From an uncultured Collinsella sp. (GTDB lineage: Bacteria > Actinomycetota > Coriobacteriia > Coriobacteriales > Coriobacteriaceae), in contig CAAEDE010000005.1 in NCBI GenBank assembly GCA_900754525.1, forward strand, positions 1 to 64,000: a stretch of 64,000 bases of DNA, read 5' to 3'. A program made the position numbers and the translations under genes. Position 1 is the stretch's first letter, and every line of letters begins with the position of its first letter. This document shows, piece by piece, positions 41,826 through 51,373 of the stretch. The notes beneath the pieces were generated by a model. That model did no database searches and was not told the DNA's origin. It saw only the letters and a program-made list of their open reading frames with translations.

Positions 41826-42138
41826 CGAGTTCTTGGTTCTGTGGCTGTCGTCGTGGGCTGCTATCGCGTTCTTTCGCATCGCGCCGGCGTTCGCCTTGCG
41901 CGGGCGGACCCTGTCGCCCCGCATTACCGAGGCCCTGGGCTATATCCCGCCCGCTGCCTTTGCCGCGCTGGTCGCCAACGACTTGGTGAGCCCCGGCGCG
42001 TTCGACGCGGGACTCTGGCCTGCCTTGGTTCCCTGGATTGCGGCCGCCGGCGTCGTGGTCGTGGCGGTCAAGACAAAATCGATGCTGTGGTGCTGCGTCT
42101 CGGGCATCGTACTCTATATCGTCTTGAGCCTTATATAG
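41815..42138 (+). CDS. azlD: AzlD-family small subunit
   Basis: A 107-residue membrane protein with about four hydrophobic segments (EFLVLWLSSWAAIAFFRIAP, ITEALGYIPPAAFAALVAND, LVPWIAAAGVVVVAVKTKSM, LWCCVSGIVLYIVLSLI). It matches the AzlD family that forms the exporter with AzlC. The start lies inside azlC, so translation is coupled. Confidence 0.9.
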   Translation: MPANEFLVLWLSSWAAIAFFRIAPAFALRGRTLSPRITEALGYIPPAAFAALVANDLVSPGAFDAGLWPALVPWIAAAGVVVVAVKTKSMLWCCVSGIVLYIVLSLI

Positions 42139-42288
42139 GGGTGGCGTCGCGGGCGCCGAATCTCGTGCCATCCCAACTTGTCGAATTTTTCACCGAGCTG
42201 GTCTATTTCTTCTGGTAGCATGGTCAAACTTTACTGTAGCAAAGCATGACGTGGGCTTTTGTTCCGCGTCAGCGGAAATGGGGGTTTC

Positions 42289-43311
42289 ATGGCACAGAAA
42301 GCGACCGCCAACGAGCAAAAGAAATTCAAAGTACCGCGCATCCCGGGTGACATCATGATCTACCCGATGATCGTCGGCCTTTTGCTTAATACCTTCTGCC
42401 CGCAGGTCTTCGAGATCGGTGGCTTCTTTACCGCCGCCTGCCGCGGCGGTTCCAACACCATCGTTGCCGCGATCCTGCTGTTTGTGAGCGCCGGCATCAG
42501 CTTTAAGTCCACGCCGGGCGCCATCAAGACCGGCATTGTCGTGCTGATCCCCAAGCTTGTGGTGGCAGCCGCGTTGGGCCTGGGCGTCGCGTACTTCTTT
42601 AACGATAACTTTTTGGGTCTGAGCTCGGTCTCCATCATCGGCGGCATTACGTTTTGCAACATGGCGCTCTATACGGGCATCATGGGCGAGTTCGGCGATG
42701 AGTCCGAGCAGGGCGCCGTGGGCATCCTATTCTTTACGGCCGGCCCCGCCGTCACCATGATCATCCTGGGCGTTTCGGGTCTCGCCAACATCCCTGTCGG
42801 TACTATCATCGGCTCCATTTTGCCACTCGTTATTGGCATGGTTCTGGGCAACCTCTTCCCGTTCATCAAGAACCTGCTGGTTCCTGGCGCCAATCCCGCG
42901 ATTGCCGTCATCGGATTTCAGCTCGGTGCGTCTATGAGCCTTTCAAGCTTCATCACCGGCGGCATCTCGGGCATTCTGCTGGGCCTTATCACGCTCTTTA
43001 TCGTCGGGCCCATCACCTTTGCGTTCGAGCGCCTGTGCGGTGGTAACGGCAAGGCTGCCGTGGCTTGTTCCACCATCGCCGGCACGGCTATGACCACACC
43101 GGTTGCCCTTGCCGAGGTCGCGCCGCGCTACGCCGAGCTCGCACCCACCGCGTACGCTCAGATTGCCACCGCCGTTATCATCACGGCGATCATGGCTCCG
43201 ATTCTGACCGGCTGGGTCGACAAGAAGTTCTGCCAGGGCAAGGAGGATCTGTCGCCCGCCGGTGTCGAGGCCATCGAGGAGGCCGTCGCGACCGACATCG
43301 ATGGCGAGTAG
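42289..43311 (+). CDS. KdgT-type 2-keto-3-deoxygluconate permease family protein
   Basis: A 340-residue membrane protein with about ten hydrophobic segments. KdgT family blocks are VPRIPGDIMIYPMIVGLLLN, TFCPQVFEIGGFFTAACRGG, ISFKSTPGAIKTGIVVLIPK, GGITFCNMALYTGIMGEFGD and AGTAMTTPVALAEVAPRYAE. The Escherichia coli member imports 2-keto-3-deoxygluconate with protons; here no KDG kinase or aldolase is adjacent, so the substrate may be a related sugar acid. The ATG at 42289 follows GGGGG; the ATG at 42259 is less likely. A good terminator follows. Confidence 0.85.
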   Translation: MAQKATANEQKKFKVPRIPGDIMIYPMIVGLLLNTFCPQVFEIGGFFTAACRGGSNTIVAAILLFVSAGISFKSTPGAIKTGIVVLIPKLVVAAALGLGVAYFFNDNFLGLSSVSIIGGITFCNMALYTGIMGEFGDESEQGAVGILFFTAGPAVTMIILGVSGLANIPVGTIIGSILPLVIGMVLGNLFPFIKNLLVPGANPAIAVIGFQLGASMSLSSFITGGISGILLGLITLFIVGPITFAFERLCGGNGKAAVACSTIAGTAMTTPVALAEVAPRYAELAPTAYAQIATAVIITAIMAPILTGWVDKKFCQGKEDLSPAGVEAIEEAVATDIDGE

Positions 43312-43357
43312 TAATCGATACCCATCAATGATGCCGGCGTACAATTCGCGCCGTTCG

Positions 43358-43399
43358 AGCGCCCGGACGAAAGCTGTCTTGCAGCAACGTTCGGGCGCT
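43358..43399 (+). terminator. terminator after the KdgT-like gene
   Basis: AGCGCCCGGACG pairs with CGTTCGGGCGCT (12 pairs, one G-U) around an 18-base loop, followed by CTGCTATTATT. It lies 46 bases after the stop codon. Confidence 0.6.
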
Positions 43400-43499
43400 C
43401 TGCTATTATTCCCTTTGCCCCTGCGGAGTAGGGGGCATTTGTTGCCCAGACACGAGTCGGGCGATTCTGACCACTTGGATATTGAAGGGATGGCGTCTA

Positions 43500-44642
43500 G
43501 TGGTTAAGGCGCTCAAGATTGAGATATTCGTGCTATGCATGATTGTTCTTATCGGGCTTGCCGTGCGAAGTCGTCGCTCCTTGTTCTCGAGCACCCAGCA
43601 GCTCTTTTTTAGCATGCTCGGCTATACCTCTGCTGCCTACATTTTCTTCGATATGATCTGGACGCTCTCGGACTGCGTGAGCACTCCTGTAGGCATCACG
43701 GCCAACTGGATTTCCAACGCGGTCTCGTTTTCGCTGTTCGCCATCGCGTGCCTCATTTGGTTTTTCTATTCCGAGACAGTGCAGGGCTCTCGCCTTTTGA
43801 CCGCGCGCTATAGGGTTGCGATCGTGACGTTGCCAACCGTATTGGTGGTCGTGCTGGCATTTACCAGCTACTGGACGCACGCTATGTTCTATATCGATGC
43901 GCAGGGCGTATATCGTCGCGGAGCGCTTTATATGATTCAACCTATCGTTAGCTACTGCTACATCATATATACGTCCGTGCATGCCTTTATTCAGGCTCGA
44001 AAAGTCGAAAGCCTGCAAACGAAGGCCATTTATCGCACCCTCGCCTTTTTTGTGGTTCCCGCTCTGGTGGGCGGTACCTTCCAGGTTTTGTTTTCGGTAC
44101 CGGGCCTTTGTGTCGGTATAACGCTGAGCATCCTGCTGCTCTACATCATTTACCAGGAGCAGCTCATCTCGACCGACCCGTTGACTGGCCTCAACAATCG
44201 CAACCGTTTTGAGACCTACATGCTGTCGCTCTTCTCAAATGTGGGTCAGGCAGAAGATGTGTATCTGCTCATGATGGACGCCGACGGCTTTAAGCAGATT
44301 AACGATCACTATGGACATGTGGAGGGCGACCATGCCCTCCAGGTCATATCTGCTACGCTCAAAGAGGTCTGTTCGGCGTCTGGCGGCTTTATCGCACGTT
44401 ATGGCGGCGATGAGTTCGTGGTGCTTCAAAAGGCGACGGCGGAGCAGGACATCATGCGTCTGTGCGCGGCAATCAACGACGAGCTCGCGCGTGCCGAGGT
44501 TCCATATCTGCTGCGGATGTCCATCGGCTACGCACGGGTCGGTGACGGCGTCGATACCTGGCAAGACTTGCTTCGCGCTGCCGACGCGGAGCTCTACCGC
44601 GTCAAGGCCGAGAAAAAGAAGGCCGGCGTCCAGATACGCTAG
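43500..44642 (+). CDS. membrane diguanylate cyclase (GGDEF)
   Basis: A 380-residue protein with about seven N-terminal membrane helices (residues 5-220) and a C-terminal GGDEF domain. The domain has TDPLTGLNNRNRFETYM, LLMMDADGFKQINDHYGHVE (metal Asp), GDHALQVISATLKEV, ARYGGDEFVVLQK (intact active site) and MSIGYARV. It should make cyclic di-GMP in response to a membrane signal; no EAL domain is fused and no inhibitory RxxD is evident. The GTG at 43500 has AAGGGATGG upstream, better than the TTG at 43482. It is a single gene with a strong terminator. Confidence 0.9.
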   Translation: MVKALKIEIFVLCMIVLIGLAVRSRRSLFSSTQQLFFSMLGYTSAAYIFFDMIWTLSDCVSTPVGITANWISNAVSFSLFAIACLIWFFYSETVQGSRLLTARYRVAIVTLPTVLVVVLAFTSYWTHAMFYIDAQGVYRRGALYMIQPIVSYCYIIYTSVHAFIQARKVESLQTKAIYRTLAFFVVPALVGGTFQVLFSVPGLCVGITLSILLLYIIYQEQLISTDPLTGLNNRNRFETYMLSLFSNVGQAEDVYLLMMDADGFKQINDHYGHVEGDHALQVISATLKEVCSASGGFIARYGGDEFVVLQKATAEQDIMRLCAAINDELARAEVPYLLRMSIGYARVGDGVDTWQDLLRAADAELYRVKAEKKKAGVQIR

Positions 44643-44647
44643 AAAAA

Positions 44648-44687
44648 GGGGCGCACGACCGTTGCGATGGTCGTGCGCCCCTTTTTT
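44648..44687 (+). terminator. rho-independent terminator of the GGDEF gene
   Basis: GGGGCGCACGACC and GGTCGTGCGCCCC form a perfect 13-bp stem with an 8-base loop, followed by TTTTTT. Confidence 0.95.
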
Positions 44688-44714
44688 GCGTTTGTGGGGG
44701 CCACCGGCTATAAT
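44686..44714 (+). promoter_or_regulatory. strong orphan promoter TTGCGT-17-TATAAT
   Basis: A consensus -10 TATAAT (44709-44714) lies 17 bases after TTGCGT (44686-44691), directly behind the GGDEF terminator. No plus-strand gene follows within 4 kb; the next gene is on the opposite strand and convergent. A short RNA starting near 44720 would include a hairpin around 44728-44750 (GCGGCAAGACG with CGTCTGCCGC). Confidence 0.5.
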
Positions 44715-44833
44715 GCCCAGGCGCGGTGCGGCAAGACGGGCGTCTGCCGCCGCGACTCGGTACGAAATCAACGAGAACCAGTGTACTCCATTAAGCTAAA
44801 GTGTGCGAACACCCTCTCTAAAAGGTGAGCTCG

Positions 44834-45769
44834 CTAGGCTTTTTTGGGTTTGTTGACGATGATGATGCCGCCGCAGACCAACAGCAGGGCAACGATGACG
44901 GTAACGGGGCTCGTGCCAGCGCCCTCGCCGAGCAGCAGCGCGCTCAGCAGCACACCAAAGACGGGGTTCATAAACCCAAAGACCGAGACGCGGCTGACAG
45001 GGTTGACGGCAAGCAGGCGCGACCATAGCGAGTACGCGACGGCGGAGATAAGCGCCATGTAGATGATGAGCGCGATAGCGGGGACAATCGCCGTGGGGGA
45101 GAGCGTGCCACCCATCAAAAAGCCGATGGCGGTGAGGACCAGGCCGCCGACCAAGAACTGCCACCCGGCAAGCAAGACGCCGTCATGCTCGCGCGAGAAG
45201 ATGCCAATGAGACAGGTCGATAGGGCGCCCGCAACAGTGGAAGCCAAGATAAAGCCCTCACCGTCGAGCGTAAAGCCAAAGGTGCCATCCGCGCCCGAAA
45301 GGTTGACGAGCGCAACGCCGGCAAAGCCCAGCACACAGCCAAGCACCTTGGCCGTATTGAGCTTCTCGGTGTGAAATGCCAGGGCGGCAAAGAGGATTGC
45401 GAGGAAGTTGGCGCTGGCCTCGATGATGGAGCTCGACATGGCGCTGGCGCGCGAGAGTCCCAGGTAGAAAAAGAAGTACTGTCCGATAGTCTGGAAGAGA
45501 GACAGGATGCAGATGGGCTTGATATCGCGCACTTGCGGAACGAGCGGACGGCGCTGGGCCACACTCATGCCAACAATGACCAGCATACCGGCAAGTGTGA
45601 AGCGCAAACCTGCAAAAAGCAGTTGCGAGGCGCTATCGTGCGCCGGGATACCAAAGAGCGCGTAGCCGATCTTGATGCAGGGGAAAGCCGATCCCCAGAG
45701 CGCGCAGCAGACGAGGCAGCCCAGGATGAGCCCGGGCAGGGTGGCGAGATACGGCTTGCGGCTTTCCAT
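44834..45769 (-). CDS. EamA/DMT-superfamily exporter
   Basis: A 311-residue membrane protein with ten predicted hydrophobic segments in two EamA halves. The first half has ILGCLVCCALWGSAFPCIKI, LLFAGLRFTLAGMLVI and FYLGLSRASAMSSSIIEASA. The second half has FILASTVAGALSTCLIGIFS and SRVSVFGFMNPVFGVLLSAL. It is expected to export a metabolite or amino acid; substrate unknown. The ATG at 45769 follows AAGGACATC, so the upstream 14 residues are not included. It is transcribed behind purL on the same strand but separated from it by a terminator. Confidence 0.88.
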   Translation of the reverse strand: MESRKPYLATLPGLILGCLVCCALWGSAFPCIKIGYALFGIPAHDSASQLLFAGLRFTLAGMLVIVGMSVAQRRPLVPQVRDIKPICILSLFQTIGQYFFFYLGLSRASAMSSSIIEASANFLAILFAALAFHTEKLNTAKVLGCVLGFAGVALVNLSGADGTFGFTLDGEGFILASTVAGALSTCLIGIFSREHDGVLLAGWQFLVGGLVLTAIGFLMGGTLSPTAIVPAIALIIYMALISAVAYSLWSRLLAVNPVSRVSVFGFMNPVFGVLLSALLLGEGAGTSPVTVIVALLLVCGGIIIVNKPKKA

Positions 45770-45794
45770 GATGTCCTTCCTGTATGCGCGAAGC

Positions 45795-45831
45795 AAAAAA
45801 GAACCCGCCACCGGGCGTGCCGATGGCGGGT
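45795..45831 (-). terminator. rho-independent terminator of purL
   Basis: On the minus strand ACCCGCCATCGG pairs with CCGGTGGCGGGT (12 pairs, one G-U) and is followed by TCTTTTTTG. It separates purL from the EamA gene. Confidence 0.9.
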
Positions 45832-45868
45832 GTTGTTACCCGAAGGGATTGTACCCGATGGGAAAGGT

Positions 45869-48800
45869 TTAGGCGAAGTAGGCTACGCCGCTCTCAAAGA
45901 TCGGCATGAACTTATCGCCGGGGACATGCTCGGGCACGTTGCGGTACAGGTTGTCGCCACGACGCTCGGCATGGCCCATCTTGCCCAGGACGCGGCCGTC
46001 GGGGCTCGTGATGCCCTCGATGGCGAGTGCGGAGCCGTTGGGGTTGACGGAAAGGTCCATGCTGGGCTTGCCGTCCTCGCCCACGTACTGCGTGGCGACC
46101 TGGCCGTTTGCAATCAGCTGGGCGAGTACTTCGTCATTGGCGACAAAGCGGCCCTCGCCGTGGCTGATGGCGACGGTGTAGGGGTCGTCCAGGCTGCACT
46201 GCGACAGCCACGGGGACAGGTTGGACGAGATGCGGGTGCGCACCAGACGGCTCTGATGGCGACCGATGGTGTTGAACGTCAGCGTGGGCGCATCGGGCGT
46301 GGCGTCGACGATGTCGCCGTAGGGCACCAGACCGAGCTTGATCAGGGCCTGGAAGCCATTGCAGATGCCCAGCATCAGACCATCGCGGGCCTTGAGCAGG
46401 TCGCGGACTGCCTCGGTGACCTCGGGAGCGCGGAAGAACGCCGTGATGAACTTGGCGGAGCCATCGGGCTCGTCACCGCCCGAGAAGCCGCCGGGGATCA
46501 TGACGATCTGGCTTGCACGGATGCGGCGGGCAAGCTCGTGGGTGCTCTCGGCGACGGCCTCGGGCGTGAGGTTGTTGATCACAAAGGTGTCGGCCTCGGC
46601 ACCGGCGGCGCGGAAAGCGCGGGCGCTATCGTACTCGCAGTTGTTGCCGGGGAACACGGGGATAACCACGCGCGGACGTGCGATCTTGGCGCCGCCGTAC
46701 ACGTGGATGTCCTTGGCGCGGAAGTCGATGGTCTCGACCTCGGCGGTCTCGCCGGCGCTGCGGTAGGCGAAGACGCTCTCGATGCCGCTCTCCCAGGCCT
46801 CCTGGAGCTCGGCGAGCTCGATGACCTCGGAGCCGGTGTCGATGACGTAGCCCTCAACGGTGGTGCCCAGGGGCTCGACGACAACGCCGTCGGCGACCTC
46901 GGGCAGCTCGGCGTCCTCGGCGAGCTCGACGATAAAGCTGCCGTAGAGCGGGGTGAAGAGGCTCTCCACGTCCACATCTTCGGCAAGCTCGATACCGATC
47001 TGGTTGCCGACGCACATCTTAAAGAGGCTCTCGGCGCCGCAGCCGTAGCCGGGCGTGGAGACGGCCAGGGCGTCGCCGGCGGCGGTGAGCGCCTCGACGG
47101 CGTCAAATGCGGCGAGCAGCTGCTGGGCGTCGGGGCGGTAGTCCTGGCCATAGGTGGCGGGGGCGATGCGGACGACGCGGTGCGTGAGGCCCTTGAACTC
47201 GGGGGAGACAGCGCGGGCCGCCTTGCCCACGGCCACGGCGAAGCTGATGAGGGTCGGCGGAACGTTGAGCTCGCCGGCCTCGTCCTCAAACGAGCCGCTC
47301 ATGGAGTCCTTGCCGCCGATGGCGCCGGCACCCAGGTCGACCTGGGCCATAAGGGCGCCCAGGACGGCTGCCATGGGCTTGCCCCAGCGCTCGGCCTCGG
47401 TGCGCAGACGCTCGAAGTACTCCTGGAAGGAGAGGTAAGCGCGTTTGTGCTCAAAGCCTGCGGCCACGAGCTTGGCGATGGACTCGACCACGGACAGGTA
47501 GGCGCCCGCAAACTGGTCGGCCTCCATCAGATAGGGGTTAAAGCCCCATGCCATAGCGCTCGCCGTGGTGGTCTCACCGTCCACGGGGAACTTGGCGACC
47601 ATGGCAGAGCTCGGGGTGAGCTGCGTCTTGCCGCCAAAGGGCATGAGCACGGTCGCGGCGCCGATGGTGGAGTCGAAGCGCTCGGAAAGGCCCTTGTTGG
47701 AAGCGACGTTGAGGTCGGTGACAAGCGAGGTCATGCGCTCGGCGAGCGTGGTGCCGGCCCAGCTGGGCTGCCACACGCTACGGGCGCACACGTGGGCGAC
47801 CTGGTGCTTGGGTGCGCCGTTGGAGTTGAGGAACTCGCGGGACAGGTCGACGATGGCGACGCCGTTCCAGGCCATGCGCATGCGCGGCTCGGCGGTAACC
47901 TCGGCGATAACGGTTGCCTCCAGGTTCTCCTCGGCGGCGTAGCCCATGAACTCCTCGACGTCACCGTCGGCGACGGCGCAGGCCATGCGCTCCTGGGACT
48001 CAGAGATAGCGAGCTCGGTGCCGTCCAGGCCGTCGTACTTCTTGGTCACGGTATCAAGGTCGACATACAGGCCGTCGGCAAGCTCGCCCACGGCGACCGA
48101 GACGCCGCCGGCGCCAAAGTCGTTGCAGCGCTTGATCAGACGGCAGGCGTCGCCGCGGCGGAACAGACGCTGCAGCTTGCGCTCGACCGGGGCGTTGCCC
48201 TTCTGGACCTCGGCGCCCGAGGTCTCGATGGACTCGGTGTTCTGGGTCTTGGAGGAGCCGGTGGCGCCGCCGATGCCGTCACGGCCGGTGCGGCCGCCCA
48301 GCAGGATGATCTTGTCGGTGGGGGCGGGGCACTCGCGGCGCACGTGGTTTGCCGGGGTAGCGCCCACGACGGCACCGACCTCCATGCGCTTGGCCACGTA
48401 GCCGGGGTGATAGAGCTCGTTGACCTGACCGGTGGCAAGGCCGATCTGGTTGCCGTAGCTGGAGTAGCCGGCGGCGGCAGTGGTCACGAGCTTGCGCTGC
48501 GGCAGCTTGCCCTCGAGCGTCTCGGAAACCGGGACGGTGGGGTCGCCGGCGCCGGTGACGCGCATGGCCTGGTACACATAGCTGCGGCCCGAGAGCGGGT
48601 CGCGGATGGCGCCGCCCACGCAGGTGGCGGCACCGCCGAAGGGCTCGATCTCGGTCGGGTGGTTGTGGGTCTCGTTCTTAAACAGGAACAGCCAGTCCTG
48701 GTCTTCGCCGTCGACATCGACCTTCACCTTGACGGTGCAGGCGTTGATCTCCTCGGACTCGTCGACATCGGTCATGACGCCGGTCTTCTTAAGGTACTTG

Positions 48801-49615
48801 GCGCCGATGGTGCCCATGTCCATGAGGCAGACGGGCTTGGCGTCGCGACCGAGTTCGTGGCGCATCTCCATGTAGCGGTCGAAGGCCTGCTGCACCACGG
48901 CGTCGTCGATCGTCACGTCGTCCAGGACGGTGCCGAAGGTGGTGTGGCGGCAGTGGTCGGACCAGTAGGTGTCGATCACACGGATTTCGGTGATGGTGGG
49001 GTCGCGATCCTCATCGCGGAAGTACTGCTGGCAGAAGGCGATGTCCGCCTCGTCCATGGCAAGGCCGCGCTCGGAAATAAAGGCGGCAAGGCCGGCTTCG
49101 TCGAGCTCGCGGAAACCGTCGAGCACTTCGACGGGCTGGGGCTCGGGGGTCTCCATGTGCAGCGTCTCGGGCAGGTTGAGCGAGGCGATGCGCGCCTCGA
49201 CGGGGTTCACCACGTAGTGCTTGATGGCATCGATGGCGGCCTCGTCCAGAGCGCTCGAGATCATATAGACCTTGGCGGATCGCACGGCGGGGCGCTCGCC
49301 CTGGCTGATGAGCTGCACGCACTCGCTGGCGGAGTCGGCGCGCTGGTCAAACTGGCCAGGCAGGAATTCGACGGCAAAGACGGCGCCATCGCTTGTGGGG
49401 AGCTCGTCGTAGGTCACATCGACCTGGGGCTCGCTAAAGACGGTCGGCACGCAGGAGCGGAAAAGCTCCTCGTCGATGCCCTCGACGTCGTAGCGGTTGA
49501 TGATCCTCAGGGCCTCGATGCCCTTGATGCCGAGAATTTCGGTCAGCTCGCCCTTGAGCTGCTGAGCCTCGACGTCGAACCCGGGTTTCTTCTCCACGTA
49601 AATACGAGAGACCAT
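45869..49615 (-). CDS. purL: phosphoribosylformylglycinamidine synthase (full-length PurL)
   Basis: A 1248-residue single-chain FGAM synthase that converts FGAR, glutamine and ATP to FGAM in purine synthesis. The N-terminal PurS-like part is followed by two AIR-synthase-type repeats: DTYWSDHCRHTTF, FLFKNETHNHPTEIEPFGGA, LLGGRTGRDGIGGATGSS, RCNDFGAGGVSVAVGELADG and AIGGKDSMSGSF. The C-terminal class I glutaminase has the Cys nucleophile in LGICNGFQALI and the His-Glu pair in ISHGEGRF. The start at 49615 has CAGGAACCA upstream; the longer frame to 49723 is not supported. Length is typical of the large proteobacterial type rather than split PurSQL. A 1420-codon open frame on the opposite strand is a composition artefact. 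Confidence 0.96.
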   Translation of the reverse strand: MVSRIYVEKKPGFDVEAQQLKGELTEILGIKGIEALRIINRYDVEGIDEELFRSCVPTVFSEPQVDVTYDELPTSDGAVFAVEFLPGQFDQRADSASECVQLISQGERPAVRSAKVYMISSALDEAAIDAIKHYVVNPVEARIASLNLPETLHMETPEPQPVEVLDGFRELDEAGLAAFISERGLAMDEADIAFCQQYFRDEDRDPTITEIRVIDTYWSDHCRHTTFGTVLDDVTIDDAVVQQAFDRYMEMRHELGRDAKPVCLMDMGTIGAKYLKKTGVMTDVDESEEINACTVKVKVDVDGEDQDWLFLFKNETHNHPTEIEPFGGAATCVGGAIRDPLSGRSYVYQAMRVTGAGDPTVPVSETLEGKLPQRKLVTTAAAGYSSYGNQIGLATGQVNELYHPGYVAKRMEVGAVVGATPANHVRRECPAPTDKIILLGGRTGRDGIGGATGSSKTQNTESIETSGAEVQKGNAPVERKLQRLFRRGDACRLIKRCNDFGAGGVSVAVGELADGLYVDLDTVTKKYDGLDGTELAISESQERMACAVADGDVEEFMGYAAEENLEATVIAEVTAEPRMRMAWNGVAIVDLSREFLNSNGAPKHQVAHVCARSVWQPSWAGTTLAERMTSLVTDLNVASNKGLSERFDSTIGAATVLMPFGGKTQLTPSSAMVAKFPVDGETTTASAMAWGFNPYLMEADQFAGAYLSVVESIAKLVAAGFEHKRAYLSFQEYFERLRTEAERWGKPMAAVLGALMAQVDLGAGAIGGKDSMSGSFEDEAGELNVPPTLISFAVAVGKAARAVSPEFKGLTHRVVRIAPATYGQDYRPDAQQLLAAFDAVEALTAAGDALAVSTPGYGCGAESLFKMCVGNQIGIELAEDVDVESLFTPLYGSFIVELAEDAELPEVADGVVVEPLGTTVEGYVIDTGSEVIELAELQEAWESGIESVFAYRSAGETAEVETIDFRAKDIHVYGGAKIARPRVVIPVFPGNNCEYDSARAFRAAGAEADTFVINNLTPEAVAESTHELARRIRASQIVMIPGGFSGGDEPDGSAKFITAFFRAPEVTEAVRDLLKARDGLMLGICNGFQALIKLGLVPYGDIVDATPDAPTLTFNTIGRHQSRLVRTRISSNLSPWLSQCSLDDPYTVAISHGEGRFVANDEVLAQLIANGQVATQYVGEDGKPSMDLSVNPNGSALAIEGITSPDGRVLGKMGHAERRGDNLYRNVPEHVPGDKFMPIFESGVAYFA

Positions 49616-49799
49616 TGGTTCCTGCCTTCCTGATCGGTTGGGCGTACGGTACGGTATGCGGCAGCGGTCGGTTTGCGGGGACTGCCCTGCGGTCGCCTTG
49701 AGCCACATGTTTGTAAACCTCACTATGATACGACAGCTCGTGGCGCGTTGCGGACGGCGAGGGTGCTACAGTGAAGCGCAAACAAGAGAAAGGCATCAC

Positions 49800-51362
49800 A
49801 TGGCATTCGTTTCACTCGCCATCATCGCGCTCGTGGCCTTTGCAAGCCCCTTCATCGCCTCGGCGATTCCCGGAAAACCCGTTCCCGAAACGGTCTTTTT
49901 GCTCGTGTTCGGCGCGGTGCTGGGCCCGCATATGCTCGGCCTTATCCATGTGGATGCCGAGGTCTCGCTTGTGTCCGAGCTCGGCCTGGCCTTTTTGTTC
50001 CTGCTTGCCGGCTTTGAGATCGACCCTAAGAACATTACGGGTGTGGAGGGGCGCTACGGCTTGGCGACGTGGGCCGTCACGTTTGGTATTGCCTGGCTTG
50101 CCGTGCGCTTTACGCCGTGGTTCTCGGTCAGCCATTTCGACGGTATTGCCGTGACGCTCGCCTTGACCTCGACGGCGCTTGGAGCGCTCATGCCCATCTT
50201 GCGCGAGCGCTCGCTCACCGGCACGCGCGTGGGCGACTCGATTCTCGCGTATGGCACTTGGGGCGAGCTCGGTCCCGTGCTCGCCATGTCGGTGCTGCTG
50301 TCTGCCCGTACGGGCATCGAGACGCTGCTGATCTTGGGCTTATTTGCCGCCGTGTGTGTGCTGCTTGCCGTGGTCCCCGGCCGTTCCAAACGCATCGGCA
50401 GCCGTTTTTTCGCCTTTATTCAGGAGCGCGCCGATACCACATCGCAGACGTTCGTGCGCCTGACGGTGCTTATTTTGGTCACGCTCGTGGCGTTTTCCGC
50501 CATTTTTAGCCTCGATATCGTGTTGGGCGCTTTTGCCGCCGGCTTTGTCCTGCGCTACATCATCCCCGAGGGCAACCATACGCTCGAGACCAAGCTCGAC
50601 GGCCTGGCCTACGGCTTTTTGATTCCGGTGTTCTTTACCGTATCGGGCGCAAAGATCGACCTGACGGCCGTGGCGTCGCGCCCCGGGCTGCTCGCGGGCT
50701 TTATCGTGGCGTTACTGATTATTCGTGCTGTGCCCATTCTCGTCTCTATGGGCATTTGTCCCGTGACGCGCGATGTGTCGGCGTATGGCCGCATTACCGT
50801 GGCCCTGTACTGCACCACGGCCCTGCCGATCATCGTTGCCGTGACAAGCGTTGCCGTCAACGCGGGCGCGCTGTCGCAAGATATTGCGTCGGTCATGGTT
50901 GCCGCTGGCGCCATCACGGTGTTCTTGATGCCATTGCTCGCGCAGCTCTTCTACCGCGTGGTCGACGCCGCACCGGTCGCCGCCGTGGCAGAGGTTGCCG
51001 AGCATCCATCCGATGCGCTCGACATCCTGCGCGCCCATCACGATTTGGCGAGCCTGCTCGCACGCGAGCACGAGTTGCTGACCTCGCATGGCCATGGTCG
51101 CGTATTTGAGGGCCTGCCTACGCTCGATACGATTGCCGAGCGTCTTTCCGCCGAGGCAGCGAGCGGCCATATCGATGCCCGTATTGTGGACGCGGCACAT
51201 CTTCTTGCCGATAAGACCTATGGCGACGAGGTCGACCCGTCCGAGCTGACTCCGCGCGAGCGTCGCCGCCTGGAGCGCGCTAAGCTCGCCGTGCGCGAAT
51301 ACCGCCGCCGCATGCTGGAGCTCTATGCGCGCGATGAAGCCCAGGACGACGACGGCAGGTAG
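49800..51362 (+). CDS. CPA2-family cation:proton antiporter (Kef/NapA-like)
   Basis: A 520-residue protein with about 12 membrane segments (1-400) typical of Na+/H+ exchangers: ALVAFASPFIASAIPGKPVP, GLAFLFLLAGFEIDPKNITG, ALTSTALGALMPIL, GELGPVLAMSVLL, IVLGAFAAGFVLRYI, GFLIPVFFTVSGAKIDL. The cytoplasmic tail of about 110 residues is Ala/Arg/Glu-rich and helical and is not a TrkA_N domain. Likely role is cation or pH homeostasis; ion specificity unknown. The ATG at 49800 follows GAAAGG; the upstream extension to 49638 overlaps the divergent purL leader. Confidence 0.87.
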   Translation: MAFVSLAIIALVAFASPFIASAIPGKPVPETVFLLVFGAVLGPHMLGLIHVDAEVSLVSELGLAFLFLLAGFEIDPKNITGVEGRYGLATWAVTFGIAWLAVRFTPWFSVSHFDGIAVTLALTSTALGALMPILRERSLTGTRVGDSILAYGTWGELGPVLAMSVLLSARTGIETLLILGLFAAVCVLLAVVPGRSKRIGSRFFAFIQERADTTSQTFVRLTVLILVTLVAFSAIFSLDIVLGAFAAGFVLRYIIPEGNHTLETKLDGLAYGFLIPVFFTVSGAKIDLTAVASRPGLLAGFIVALLIIRAVPILVSMGICPVTRDVSAYGRITVALYCTTALPIIVAVTSVAVNAGALSQDIASVMVAAGAITVFLMPLLAQLFYRVVDAAPVAAVAEVAEHPSDALDILRAHHDLASLLAREHELLTSHGHGRVFEGLPTLDTIAERLSAEAASGHIDARIVDAAHLLADKTYGDEVDPSELTPRERRRLERAKLAVREYRRRMLELYARDEAQDDDGR

Positions 51363-51373
51363 CCGACACCGCC

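Noticed and set aside
44740..44830. tRNA-like sequence on the minus strand (TAGCTTAATGGAG)
   Set aside because: A D-arm-like stretch is visible but no proper anticodon stem, T-arm (GGTTCGAATCC) or acceptor stem could be built.
45371..49633. 1420-codon open frame on the plus strand across purL and the EamA gene end
   Set aside because: It is antisense to purL, which has all FGAM synthase motifs; its composition is Gly/Ala/Asp/Leu/His-rich and it spans two real genes. Strong GC bias creates such frames.
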